Part shown: in pieces, positions 1 through 10,132 of the stretch
How positions within the stretch are numbered: position 1 is the first letter of the stretch
Layout of the letters: each line of letters opens with the position of its first letter
Assembly (NCBI GenBank): GCA_001695595.3
Contig: MBPM02000322.1
Coordinates: forward strand, 1 to 27,925
DNA from: Plasmopara viticola
Lineage: Eukaryota; Oomycota; Peronosporomycetes; Peronosporales; Peronosporaceae
Length of the DNA stretch: 27,925 nt
Reading direction: 5' to 3'
Notes under the pieces: model-generated
Database searches by the model: none
Told to the model about the DNA's origin: nothing
Seen by the model: the letters and a program-made list of their open reading frames with translations, nothing else
Program-made: the position numbers and the translations under genes

Positions 1-1840
1 AATGTCTAGAGCGATAGAAAGGACGTATCTGTGGCCGTACAACGTCTCAGCCCTCCATCAGAATGATTGAACACTTCGTTGTGGCTCTTTCGCATCTGTA
101 GATGTGTAAGCGATAGAAAGACGTATCTGTAGCCGTACAACGTCTCAGCCTCCAATAGAATGATTATCACTTCGTCGTGGATTCTATTACATCTTTGAAT
201 GTCTATAGCGATAGAAAAGGACGTATCCGTGGCCGTACAACGTCTCAGCCTTCCATCAGAATTGATAAACACTTCGTTCTGGCTCTTTCGCATCTGTGCA
301 TGTCTAGAGCGATGGTAAGGACGTATCTGTGGCCGTACAACGTCTCAGCGCTCCTACTGAATGATTATACACTTCAATGTGGCTCTATCGCATCTGTGCA
401 TGTGTAGAGCGATAGAAATGACGTATCTTTGGCCGTACAACGTCTCAGCCTCAACAGAATGAGTATACACTCGTTGTGGCTCTATTACATCTTAGATGTG
501 AAGAGCGATAGAAAGGACGTATCTGTGGCCGTATAATGTCTCAGCTCTTTAACAGATTTATTTTACACTTCGTTGTGGCTCTATCGCATCTGTGCATGTC
601 TAGAGCGATAGAAAGGACGTATCTTTGGCCGTGCAACGTTCAGCGCTCTACAGAATGATTATCACTTCGATGTGGCTCTATCGCATCTGTGCATGTGTAG
701 AGCGATAGAAATGACGTATCTGTGGCCGTAAACGTCTCAGCCCTCCAACAGAATGAGTATACACTCCGTTTGCTCTATTACATCTGTAAATATGTAGAGC
801 GATAGATAGGACGTATCTGTGGCCGTACAATTTCTCTGCGCTCCAACAGAATGATTATACACTTCGTCGTGGATCTATTACATCTTTGAATGTCTAGAGC
901 GATAGAAAGGACGTATCTTTGGCCGTGCAACGTTTCAGCGCTCCTAACAGAATGATTGTACACTTCGTGTGGCTCTATCGCATCATTGTGAATGTCTAGA
1001 GCGATAGAAAGGACGTATTTTGGCCGTGCAAGTCTCAGCTCTCCAACAGAATTCTTATACACTACGTTGGGCTCTATCGCATCTATTCATGTCTAGAGCG
1101 ATAGAAAGGACGTATCTTTGGCCGTGCAACGTCTCAGCTCTCCAACAGAATTCTTATACACTACGTTGGGGCTCTATCGCATCTGTTCATGTCTAAGAGC
1201 GATAGAAAGGACGTATCTTTGGCCGTGCAACGTTTCAGCGCTCCTACAGAATGATTACACCTTCGTGTGGCTCTATCGCATCTGTGCATGTGTAGAGCGA
1301 TAGAAAGGACGTATCTGTGGCCGTACAACTTCTCAGCGCTCCAACAGAATGAATATACACTTCGTCGTGATCTAGTACATTTTGAAAGTCTAGAGCGATA
1401 GAAAGGACGTATCTGTGGCCGTACAATGTCTCAGCTCTCCACAGAATTATTATACTTCTTTGTGGCTCTATCGCATCAGTGCATGTCTAGAGCGATAGAA
1501 AGGACGTATCTTTTGGCCGTGCAACGTTCAGCGCTCCTACAGAATGATTATTCACTTCGATGTGGCTCTATCGCATCTGTGCATGTGAAGAGCGATAGAA
1601 ATGACGTATCTGTGGCCGTACAACGTCTCAGCCCTCCAACAGAATGAGTATACACTCCGTTGTGGCTCTATTACATCTGTAAATGTGTAGAGCGATAGAA
1701 AGGACGTATCTGTGGCCGTACAACGTCTCAGCTCTCCAACAGAATTCTTATACACTCGTTGGGGCTCTATCGCATCTTGTTCATGTCTAGAGCGATGGTA
1801 GGACGTATCTTTGGCCGTGCAACGTCTCAGCGCTCCTACA
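1..1840. repeat. Rearranged, indel-rich satellite block, copy of about 20,547-22,280
   Basis: From 1 to about 900 this block is collinear with 20,547-21,450 at an offset that drifts from 20,546 to 20,556. Shared rare markers include ATGATTGAACAC (position 63), GCGATGGTAAGG (310), AGCTCTTTAACAGATTTA (near 543, AATAG in the partner) and GATAGATAGG (801). Near 890-930 one monomer starts as type a and ends as type b, so one monomer is missing compared with the partner. From about 900 to 1,840 the order of types is scrambled relative to the partner. Many monomers here are 95-99 bp because of single-base losses, such as CAGCCTC for CAGCCCTC. Confidence 0.8.
1021..1221. repeat. Local monomer duplication
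   Basis: Two adjacent monomers, about 1,021-1,119 and 1,120-1,221, share the rare string ACACTACGTTGGG and a TTTGGCCGTGCAA plus AGCTCTCCAACAGAATTCTT combination. The string ACACTACGTTGGG occurs only once in the partner copy (near 21,817). This looks like a single-monomer tandem duplication. A consensus artefact is possible because the block is indel-rich. Confidence 0.6.
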
Positions 1841-2063
1841 GAATGATTATACAGTTCGATGTGGCTCTATCGCATCTGTGCATGTGTAGAGCGATAGAAA
1901 TGACGTATCTGTGGCCGTACAACGTCTCAGCCCTCCAACAGAATGATTATACACTCCGTTGTGGCTCTATTACATCTGTAGATGTGTAGAGCGATAGAAA
2001 GGACGTATCTGTGGCCGTACAACTTCTCAGCGCTCCAACAGAATGAATATACACTTCGTCGTG

Positions 2064-2764
2064 GATCTAGTACATCTTTGAATGTCTAGAGCGATAGAAA
2101 GGACGTATCTGTGGCCGTACAATGTCTCAGCTCTCCAACAGAATTATTATACACTTCGTTGTGGCTCTATCGCATCAGTGCATGTCTAGAGCGATAGAAA
2201 GGACGTATCTTTGGCCGTGCAACGTTTCAGCGCTCCTACAGAATGATTATACACTTCGATGTGGCTCTATCGCATCTGTGCAATGTGAAGAGCGATAGAA
2301 ATGACGTATCTATGGCCGTACAACGTCTCAGCCCTCCAACAGAATGAAGTATACACTCCGTTGTGGCTCTATTCCATCTGTAAATGTGTAGAGCGATAGA
2401 AAGGACGTATCTGTGGCCGTACAACGTCTCAGCTCTCCAACAGAATTCTTATACACTTCGTTGGGCTCTATCGCATCTGTTCATGTCTAGAGCGATAGAA
2501 AGGACGTATCTTTGGCCGTGCAACGTCTCAGCGCTCCTACAGAATGATTATACAGTTCGATGTGGCTCTATCGCATCTGTACATGTGTAGAGCGATAGAA
2601 AAGACGTATCTGTGGCCGTACAACGTCTCAGCCCTCCAACAGAATGAGTATACACTCCGTTGTGGCTCTATTACATCTGTAAATATGTAGAGCGATAGAT
2701 AGGACGTATCTGTGGCCGTACAATTTCTCTGCGCTCCAACAGAATGATTATACACTTCGTCGTG
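2064..2764. repeat. 7-mer HOR (4+3) with a chimeric d/a monomer
   Basis: The order is a, b, c, d/a chimera, b, c, d. The chimera (about 2,369-2,468) begins like d (CTATTCCATCTGTAAATG) and ends like a (AGCTCTCCAACAGAATTCTT). The next GATCTA (type a start) is at 2,765, so the unit is 701 bp. The equivalent unit at 22,528-23,227 is exactly 700 bp. Confidence 0.75.
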
Positions 2765-3410
2765 GATCTATTACATCTTTGAATGTCTATAGCGATAGAA
2801 AGGACGTATCTGTGGCCGTACAATGTCTCAGCTCTCCAACAGAATTATTATACACTTCGTTGTGGCTCTATCGCATCAGTGCATGTCTAGAGCGATAGAA
2901 AGGACGTATCTTTGGCCGTGCAACGTTTCAACGCTCCTACAGAATGATTATACACTTCGATGTGGCTCTATCGCATCTGTGCATGTGAAGAGCGATAGAA
3001 ATGACGTATCTGTGGCCGTACAACGTCTCAGCCCTCCAACAGAATGAGTATACACTCCGTTGTGGCTCTATTCCATCTGTAAATGTGTAGAGCGATAAAA
3101 AGGACGTATCTGTGGCCGTACAACGTCTCAGCCTTCCATCAGATTGATTAAACACTTCGTTCTGGCTCTTTCGCATCTGTGCATGTCTAGAGCGATGGTA
3201 AGGACGTATCTGTGGCCGTTACAACGTCTCAGCGCTCCCTAACTGAATGATTATACACTTCGATGTGCTCTATCGCATCTGTGCATGTGTAGAGCGATAG
3301 AAAGGCCGTATCTGTGGCTGTACAACGTCCCAGCCCTCCAACAGAATGAGTATACACTCCGTTGTGGCTCTATTACATCTGTAAATGTGTAGAGCGATAG
3401 AAAGGACGTA

Positions 3411-4010
3411 TCTGTAGCCGTACAATTTTTCAGCGCTCCAACAGAATGATTATACACTTCGTCGTGGATCTATTACATCATTGAATGTCTTTAGCGATAG
3501 AAAGGACGTATCTGTGGCCGTACAATGTCTCAGCTCTCCGACAGAATTCTTATACACTTCGTTGTGGCTCTATCGCATCTGTGTATGTCTAGAGCGATAG
3601 AAAGGACGTATCTTTGGCCGTGCAACGTCTCAGCGCTCCTACAGAATGATTATACACTTCGAAGTGGCTTTGTCGCATCTGTGCATGTCTAGAGCGATAG
3701 AAAAGACGTATCTGTGGCCGCACAGCGTCTCAGCCCTCCAACAGAATGAGTATACACTTCGTTGGGGCTCTTTTGCATCTGTGCATGTGTAGAGCGATAG
3801 AAAGGACGTATCTGTGGCCGTACAACGTCTCAGCCTTCCATCAGAATGATTAAACACTGCGTTGTGGCTCTTTCGCATCTGTAGATGTGTAAAGCGATAG
3901 AAAGGACGTATCTGTGGCCGTACAACGTCTCAGCCCTCCAATAGAATGATTATACACTTCGTCGTAGATCTATTACATCTTTGAATGTCTAGAGCGATAG
4001 AAAGGACGTA
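3411..4010. repeat. 600-bp 6-mer HOR, first copy
   Basis: The unit starts at TCTGTAGCCGTACAATTTTT and runs six monomers. Type a here has CATTGAATGTCTTTAGCG, followed by a monomer ending CTTCGAAGTGGCTTTGTCGC, one with GCACAGCGTC, one with CCATCAGAATGATTAAACAC and one with CCAATAGAATG. The next copy follows directly, exactly 600 bp on. By eye the two differ at about a dozen positions, so identity is near 98%. Confidence 0.9.
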
Positions 4011-4610
4011 TCTGTAGCCGTACAATTTTTCAGCGCTCCAACAGAATGATTATACACTTCGTCGTGGATCTATTACATCATTGAATGTCTTTAGCGATAG
4101 AAAGGACGTATCTGTGGCCGTACAATGTCTCAGCTCTCCAACAGAATTCTTGTACACTTCGTTGTGGCTCTATCGCATCTGTGCATGTCTAGAGCGATAG
4201 AAAGGACGTATCTTTGGCCGTGCAACGTCTCAGCGCTCCTACAGAATGATTATACACTTCGAAGTGGCTTTGTCGCATCTGTGCATGTCTAGAGCGATAA
4301 TAAGGACGTATCTGTGGCCGTACAGCGTCTCAGCCCTCCAACAGAATGAGTATACACTTCGTTGGGGCCCTTTTGCATCTGTGCATGTGTAGAGCGATAG
4401 AAAGGACGTATCTGTGGCCGTTCAACGTCTCAGCCTTCCATCAGAATGATTAAACACTGCGTTGTGGCTCTTTCGCATCTGTAGATGTGTAAAGCGATAG
4501 AAAGGACGTATCTGTGGCCGTACAACGTCTCAGCGCTCCAATAGAATGATTATACACTTCGTCGTGGATCTATTACATCTTTGAATGTCTATAGCGATAG
4601 AAAGGACGTA
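4011..4610. repeat. 600-bp 6-mer HOR, second copy
   Basis: This is a direct repeat of 3,411-4,010 in the same frame. Differences that mark it include GCGATAATAAGG instead of GCGATAGAAAAG, GTTCAACG instead of GTACAACG, GGGGCCC instead of GGGGCTC, and TATCCGTGG at its end. Related single or double copies start at about 6,994, 18,673, 23,872, 24,464, 26,818 and 27,411. Confidence 0.9.
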
Positions 4611-5150
4611 TCCGTGGCCGTACAACGTCTCAGCCTTCCATCAGATTGATTAAACACTTCGTTCTGGCTCTTTTGCATCTGTGCATGTCTAGAGCGATGG
4701 TAAGGACGTATCTGTGGCCGTACAACGTCTCAGCGCTCCTACTGAATGATTATACACTTCGATTTGGCTCTATCGCATCTGTGCATGTGTAGAGCGATAG
4801 AAAGGACGTATCTTTGGCCGTACAACGTCTCAGCCCTCCAACAGAATGCGTATACACTCCGTTGTGGCTCTATTACATCTGTAGATGTGTAGAGCGATAG
4901 AAAGGACGTATCTGTGGCCGTACAACTTCTAAGCGCTCCAACAGAATGAATATACACTTCGTCGTGGATCTAGTACATCTTTGAATGTCTAGAGCGATAG
5001 AAAGGACGTATCTGTGGCCGTACAACGTCTCAGCTCTCCAACAGAATTCTTATACACTTCGTTGGGGCTCTATCGCATCTGTGCATGTCTAGAGCGATAG
5101 AAAGGACGTATCTTTGACCGTGCAACGTCTCAGCGCTCCTACAGAATGAT
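4611..5150. repeat. Satellite block related to 19,275-19,790
   Basis: It contains CCATCAGATTGATTAAACAC, GCGATGGTAAGG, GCTCCTACTGAATG, a type c-like monomer with TTTGGCCGTACAACG, a monomer with CTGTAGATGTGTAG, and one with AGAATGAATATACAC followed by GATCTAGTACATC. The same order occurs at 19,275-19,790. Monomer lengths are exactly 100 bp up to about 5,150, where frequent deletions begin. Confidence 0.75.
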
Positions 5151-7745
5151 TATACGTTCGATGTGGCTCTATCGCATCTGTGCATGTGTAAGCGATAGAA
5201 ATGGACGTATCTTTGGCCGTACAACGTCTCAGCCTCCAACAGAATGAGTATACACTCGTTGTGGCTCTTTACATCTGTAGATGTGTAGAGCGATAGAAAG
5301 GACGTATCTGTGGCCGTACAACTTCTCAGCGCTCCAACAGAATGAATACACTTCGTCGTGGATCTAGTACATCTTGAATGTCTAGAGCGATAGAAAGGAC
5401 GTATCTGTGGCCGTACAATGTCTCAGCTCTCCAACAGAATTATTATAACTTCTTTGTGGCTCTATCGCATCAGTGCATGTCTAGAGCGATAGAAAGGACG
5501 TATCTTTGGCCGTGCAAACGTTTCAGCGCTCCTACAGAATGATTATACACTTCGATGTGGCTCTATCGCATCTGTGCATGTGAGAGCGAAAAGAATGACG
5601 TATCTGTGGCCGTACAACGTCTCAGCCTCCAACAGAATGAGTATACACTCCGTTGTGGCTCTATTACATCTGTTAAATGTGTAGAGCGATAGAAAGGACG
5701 TATCTGTGGCCGTACAACGTCTCAGCTCTCCAACAGAATTCTTATACACTTCGTTGGGGCTCTATCGCATCTGTTCATGTCTAGAGCGATAGAAAGGACG
5801 TATCTTTGGCCGTGCAACGTCTCAGCGCTCCTACACAATGAATTATACACTTCGATGTGGCTCTATCGCATCTGTACATGTGTAGAGCGATAGAAAAGAC
5901 GTATCTGTGGCCGTAAACGTTCAGCCTCCAACAGAATGAGTATACACTCGTTGTGGCTTTTTACATCTGTAAATATGTAGAGCGATAGATAGGACGTATC
6001 TGTGGCCGTACAATTTTCTGCGCTCCAACAGAATGATTATACACTTCGTCGTGGCATCTATTACATCTTTGATGTCTAAGGCGATAGAAAGGACGTATCT
6101 GTGGCCGTACAACGTCTCAGCTCTCCAACAGAATTATTATACACTTCGTTGGGGCTCTATCGCATCTGTGCATGTCTAGAGCGATAGAAAGGACGTATCT
6201 TTGGCCGTGCAACGTCTCAGCGCTCCAACAGAATGATTATACACTTCGTTGTGGCTCTATCGCATCTGTGCATGTGAAGAGCGATAGAAAGGACGTATCT
6301 GTGGCCGTACAACGTCTCAGCCCTCCAACAGAATGAGTATACACTTCGTGTGGTCTATTACATCTGTAAATGTGTAGAGCGATAAAAAGGACGTATCTGT
6401 GGCCGTACAACGTCTCAGCCTTCCATCAGATGATTTAACACTTCGTTCTGGCTCTTTCGCATCTGTGCATGTCTGAAGCGATAGAAAGGACGTATCTGTG
6501 GCCGTACAACTTCTCAGCTCTCCAACAGAATTATTATACACTTCGTTGTGGCTCTATCGCATCTGTGCATGTCTAGAGCGATAGAAAGGACGTATCTTTG
6601 GCCGTACAACGTCTCAGCGCTCCAACACAATGATTATACACTTCGTCGTGGCGCTATTGCTTCTGTGCATGTCTAGAGCGATAGAAAGGACGTATCTTTG
6701 GCCGTACAACGTCTCAGCCCCCAACAGAATGAGTATACACTTCGTTGGGGCTCTTTTGCATCTGTGCATGTGTAGAGCGATAGAAAGGACGTATCTGTGG
6801 CCGTACAACGTCTCAGCCTTCCATCAGAATGATTAAACACTGCGTTGTGGCTCTTTCGCATCTGTAGATGTGTAATAGCGATAGAAAGGACGTATCTGTG
6901 GCCGTACAACGTCTCAGCCCTCCAATAGAATGATTATACACTTCGTCGTGATGCTTTACATCTTTGAATGTCTAGAGCGATAGAAAGGACGTATCTGTAG
7001 CCGTACAATTTTTCAGCGCTTCAACAGAATGATTATACACTTCGTCGTGGATCTCTTACATGCATTGAATGTCTTTAGCGATAGAAAGGACGTATCTGTG
7101 GCCGTACAATGTCTCAGCTCTCCAACAGAATTCTTATACACTTCGTTGTGGCTCTATCGCATCTGTGCATGTTTAGAGCGATAGAAAGGACGTATCTTTG
7201 GCCGTGCAACGTCTCAGAGCTCCTACAGAATGATTATACACTTCGAAGTGGCTTTGTCGCATCTGTGCATGTCTAGAGCGATAATAAGGACGTATCTGTG
7301 GCCGTACAGCGTCTCAGCCCTCCAACAGAATGAGTACACACTTCGTTGGGGCCCTTTTGCATCTGTGCATGTGTAGAGCGATAGAAAGGACGTATCTGTG
7401 GCCGTTCAACGTCTCAGCCTTCCATCAGATGATTAAACACTGCGTTGTGGCTCTTTCGCATCTGTAGATGTGTTAAAGCGATAGAAAGGACGTATCTGTG
7501 GCGTACAACGTCTTAGCCGCTCCAATAGAATGTTATACACTTCGTCGTGGATCTATTACATCTTTTGATGTCTATAGCGATAGAAAGGACGTATCGTGGC
7601 CGTACAACGTCTCAGCCTTCCATCAGATTGATAAACACTTCGTTCTGGCTCTTTCGCATCTGTGCATGTCTAGAGCGATGGTAAGGACGTATCTGTGGCC
7701 GTACAACGTCTCAGCGCTCCTACTGAATGATTATACACTTCGATG
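5150..7745. repeat. Super-HOR S2, truncated and indel-rich
   Basis: 5,150-6,080 follows S1 positions 1,850-2,780 at an offset of about 3,300, with CTGTTCATG, CTGTACATG, AAATATGTAG, GATAGATAGG and the TTTTCTGCG variant in order. 6,720-7,745 follows S1 positions 3,740-4,740 at an offset of about 2,980, with AACACTGCG, ATCTGTAGCCG (6,994), CTTCGAAGTGG, GCGATAATAAGG and GCGATGGTAAGG. The middle (6,090-6,720) differs and includes a monomer with CAACACAATG and GGCGCTATTGCTTCTG, a type otherwise found at 11.7-15 kb. Only one 6-mer unit is present. One-base deletions are frequent. Confidence 0.75.
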
Positions 7746-8737
7746 TGGCTCTATCGCATCTGTGCATGTGTAGAGCGATAGAAAGGCGTATCTGTGGCTG
7801 TACAACGTCGCAGCTCCAACAGAATGAGTATACACTCCCGTTGTGGCTCTATTACATCTGTTAAATATGTAGAGCGATAGAATGGGTATCTGTGTGCCGT
7901 ACAACTTCTCAGCGCTCCAAAAGAATAATTATACACTTCGTCGTGGATCTATTACATCTTTGAATGTCTTTAGCGATAGAAAGGACGTATCTGTGGCCGT
8001 ACAATGTCTCAGCTCTCCAACAAATTATTATACACTTCGTTGTGGCTCTATGCGCATCTGTGCATGTCTAGAGCGATGGTAAGGACGTATCTGTGGCCGT
8101 ATAATGTCTCAGGCTCTCCACAGATTTATTATACACTTCGTTGTGGCTCTATCGCATCTGTGCATGTGAAGAGCGAAAGAAATGACGTATCTGTGGCCGT
8201 ACAACGTCGCAGCCCTCCAACAGAATGAGTATACACTCCGTTGTGGCTCTATTACATCTGTAAATGTGTAGAGCGATAGAAAGGACGTATCTGTGGCCGT
8301 ACAACTTCTCAGAGCTCAAAAAATTATTATACACTTCGTCGTGGATCTATTACATCTTTGAAGTCTTTAGCGATAGAATGGACGTATCTGTGGCCGTACA
8401 ATGTCTCAGCTCTCCAACAGAATTATTATACACTTCGTTGTGGCTCTATCGCACCAGTGCATGTCTAGAGCGATAGAAAGGACGTATCTTTGGCCGTGCA
8501 ACGTTTCAGCGCTCCTACAGAATGATTATACACTTCGATGTGGCTCTATCGCATCTGTGCATTTAGAGCGATAGAAAACGTATCTGTGGCCGTACAACGT
8601 CTCAGCCTCCAACAGAATAAGTATACACTTCCGTTGTGGCTCTATTACATCTGTAAATGTGTAGAGCGATAGAAAGGACGTATCTGTGGCCGTACAACTT
8701 CTCAGAGCTCAAAAAATTATTATACACTTCGTCGTGG
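7746..8737. repeat. 4-mer HOR block with chimeric monomers
   Basis: Types mostly follow a-b-c-d. The type d monomers near 8,311 and 8,703 share the unusual AGCTCAAAAAATTATTAT, and type a starts (GATCTATTAC) at 8,344 and 8,738 are 394 bp apart, a 4-mer with a few lost bases. One monomer near 8,055-8,140 joins a GCGATGGTAAGG type to an AATGTCTCAGGCTCTCC ending. Its TATGCGCATC looks like a one-base insertion. Confidence 0.7.
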
Positions 8738-9534
8738 ATCTATTACATCTTTGAATGTCTATAGCGATAGAAAGGACGTATCTGGGGCCGTACAATGTCT
8801 CAGCTCTCCAACAGAATTATTATACACTTCGTTGTGGCTCTATCGCATCAATGGCATGTCTAGAGCGAAGAAAGGACGTATCTGGGCCGACAACGTCTCA
8901 GCGCTCCACAGAATGATTAAACACTTCGTTGTGGCTCTATCGCATCTGTGCATGTCTAGAGAGATAGAAAGGACGTATCTGTGGCCGTACAACTTCTCAG
9001 CGCTCCAACAGAATGATTGTACACTTCGTCGTGAATCTATTACATCTTTGAATGTCTATAGCGATAGAAAGGACGTATCTGTGGCCGTACAATGTCTCAG
9101 CTCTCCAACAGAATTATTATACACTTCGTTGTGGCTCTATCGCATCAGTGCATGTCTAGAGCGATAGAAAGGACGTATCTTTGGCCGTGCAACGTTTCAG
9201 CGCTCCTACAGAATGATTATACACTTCGATGTGGCTCTATCGCATCTGTGCATGTGTAGAGCGATAGAAAGGACGTATCTGTGGCCGTACAACGTCTCAG
9301 CCCTCCAACAGAATGAGTTTACACTCCGTTGTGGCTCTTTTACATCTGTAAATATGTAGAGCGATAGAAAGGAAGTATCTGTGGCCGTACAACTTCTCAG
9401 CGCTCCAAAAGAATGATTATACACTTCGTCGTGGATCTCTTACATCTTGAATGTCTTAGGCGATAGAAAGGACGTATCTGTGGCCGTACAATGTCTCAGC
9501 TCTCCAACAGAATGATTATACACTTCGTTGTGGC

Positions 9535-9567
9535 TCTATCGCATCTGTGCATGTGTAGAGCGATAGA
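9535..9567. other. Example of dyad 1: TCTATCGC-N17-GCGATAGA
   Basis: The arms 9,535-9,542 and 9,560-9,567 are perfect 8-bp inverted repeats around a 17-bp spacer. The element recurs in most b- and c-type monomers and in the central subfamilies. It is lost in a and d types, where the left arm reads CTATTAC or CTAGTAC. In a duplex it would be a candidate dimer-binding site, and in single strands or RNA a hairpin. No function is shown. Confidence 0.6.
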
Positions 9568-9570
9568 AAG

Positions 9571-9595
9571 GACGTATCTTTGGCCGTACAACGTC
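9571..9595. other. Example of dyad 2: GACGT-N15-ACGTC
   Basis: Perfect 5-bp arms flank a 15-bp spacer containing GGCCGTAC. Both arms sit in the best conserved half of the monomer, so the element is present in most copies. In type a monomers the right arm becomes ATGTC and in many type d monomers ACTTC, which breaks the symmetry. The arms are short, so chance is possible. Confidence 0.45.
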
Positions 9596-10038
9596 TCAGC
9601 CCTCCAACAGAATGAGTATACACTCCGTTGTGGCTCTATTACATCTGTAGATGTGTAGAGCGATAGAAAGGACGTATCTGTGGCCGTACAATTTCTCAGC
9701 GCTCCAACAGAATGATTATACACTTCGTCGTGGATCTATTACATCTTTGAATGTCTTTGACGATAGAAAGGACGTATCTGTGGCCGTACAATGTCTCAGC
9801 TCTCCAACAGAATTATTATACACTTCGTTGTGGCTCTATCGCATCAGTGCATGTCTAGAGCGATAGAAAGGACGTATCTTTGGCCGTGCAACGTTTCAGC
9901 GCTCCTACAGAATGATTATACACTTCGATGTGGCTCTATCGCATCTGTGCATGTGTAGAGCGATAGAAATGACGTATCTGTGGCCGTACAACGTCGCAGC
10001 CCTCCAACAGAATGAGTATACACTCCGTTGTGGCTCTA

Positions 10039-10050
10039 TTACATCTGTAA
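10039..10050. other. Example of type d mini-palindrome TTACATCTGTAA
   Basis: A 5-bp perfect inverted repeat with a 2-bp centre, produced by the d-type changes in the segment that forms the left arm and spacer of dyad 1 in other monomers. It recurs in many d monomers and is absent from a, b and c. Confidence 0.45.
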
Positions 10051-10132
10051 ATATGTAGAGCGATAGAAAGGACGTATCTGTGGCCGTACAACTTCTCAGC
10101 GCTCCAAAAGAATGATTATACACTTCGTCGTG

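Larger units (their letters stand above)
1840..4625. repeat. Super-HOR S1 (about 28 monomers)
   Basis: This long ordered run of monomer types matches 22,300-25,070 almost monomer for monomer at an offset of about 20,461. Diagnostic variants occur in the same order in both: ACAGTTCGATG, CTATTCCATC (2,369 and 22,831), CTGTTCATG, CTGTACATG, AAATATGTAG with GATAGATAGG, TTTCTCTGCG, CAGATTGATTAAAC, GCGATGGTAAGG, AAAGGCCGTATC, ATCTGTAGCCG, CTTCGAAGTGG, GCACAGCGTC, AACACTGCG, GCGATAATAAGG and TATCCGTGG. The first a-to-a interval (2,064 to 2,765) is a 7-mer of about 700 bp. Similarity to the partner ends sharply just after TATCCGTGG at about 4,610-4,625. Confidence 0.85.
8738..10132. repeat. 14-mer HOR, first copy (about 1,395 bp)
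   Basis: The unit starts at a type a GATCTATTAC. Its order is a, x, y, then a-b-c-d, then a, c-like, d, then a-b-c-d (3+4+3+4). Private markers include GCATCAATGGCATG (8,845), CTAGAGAGATAG (about 8,957), AGGAAGTATC (about 9,371) and GTCTTTGACGATAG (9,746). All recur about 1,400 bp downstream. The first copy is about 5 bp shorter, mainly from small deletions before 9,480. Confidence 0.85.

Noticed and set aside
8751..9167. Open reading frames up to about 139 codons here and at 10,147-10,566, on both strands throughout
   Set aside because: 100 bp is not a multiple of 3, so a frame passes through three different readings of the monomer. Frames end at stops that are part of the repeat and recur only because the DNA repeats. 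There is no ribosome-binding, splice or codon-use signal, and proteins from different monomers are the same shadow.
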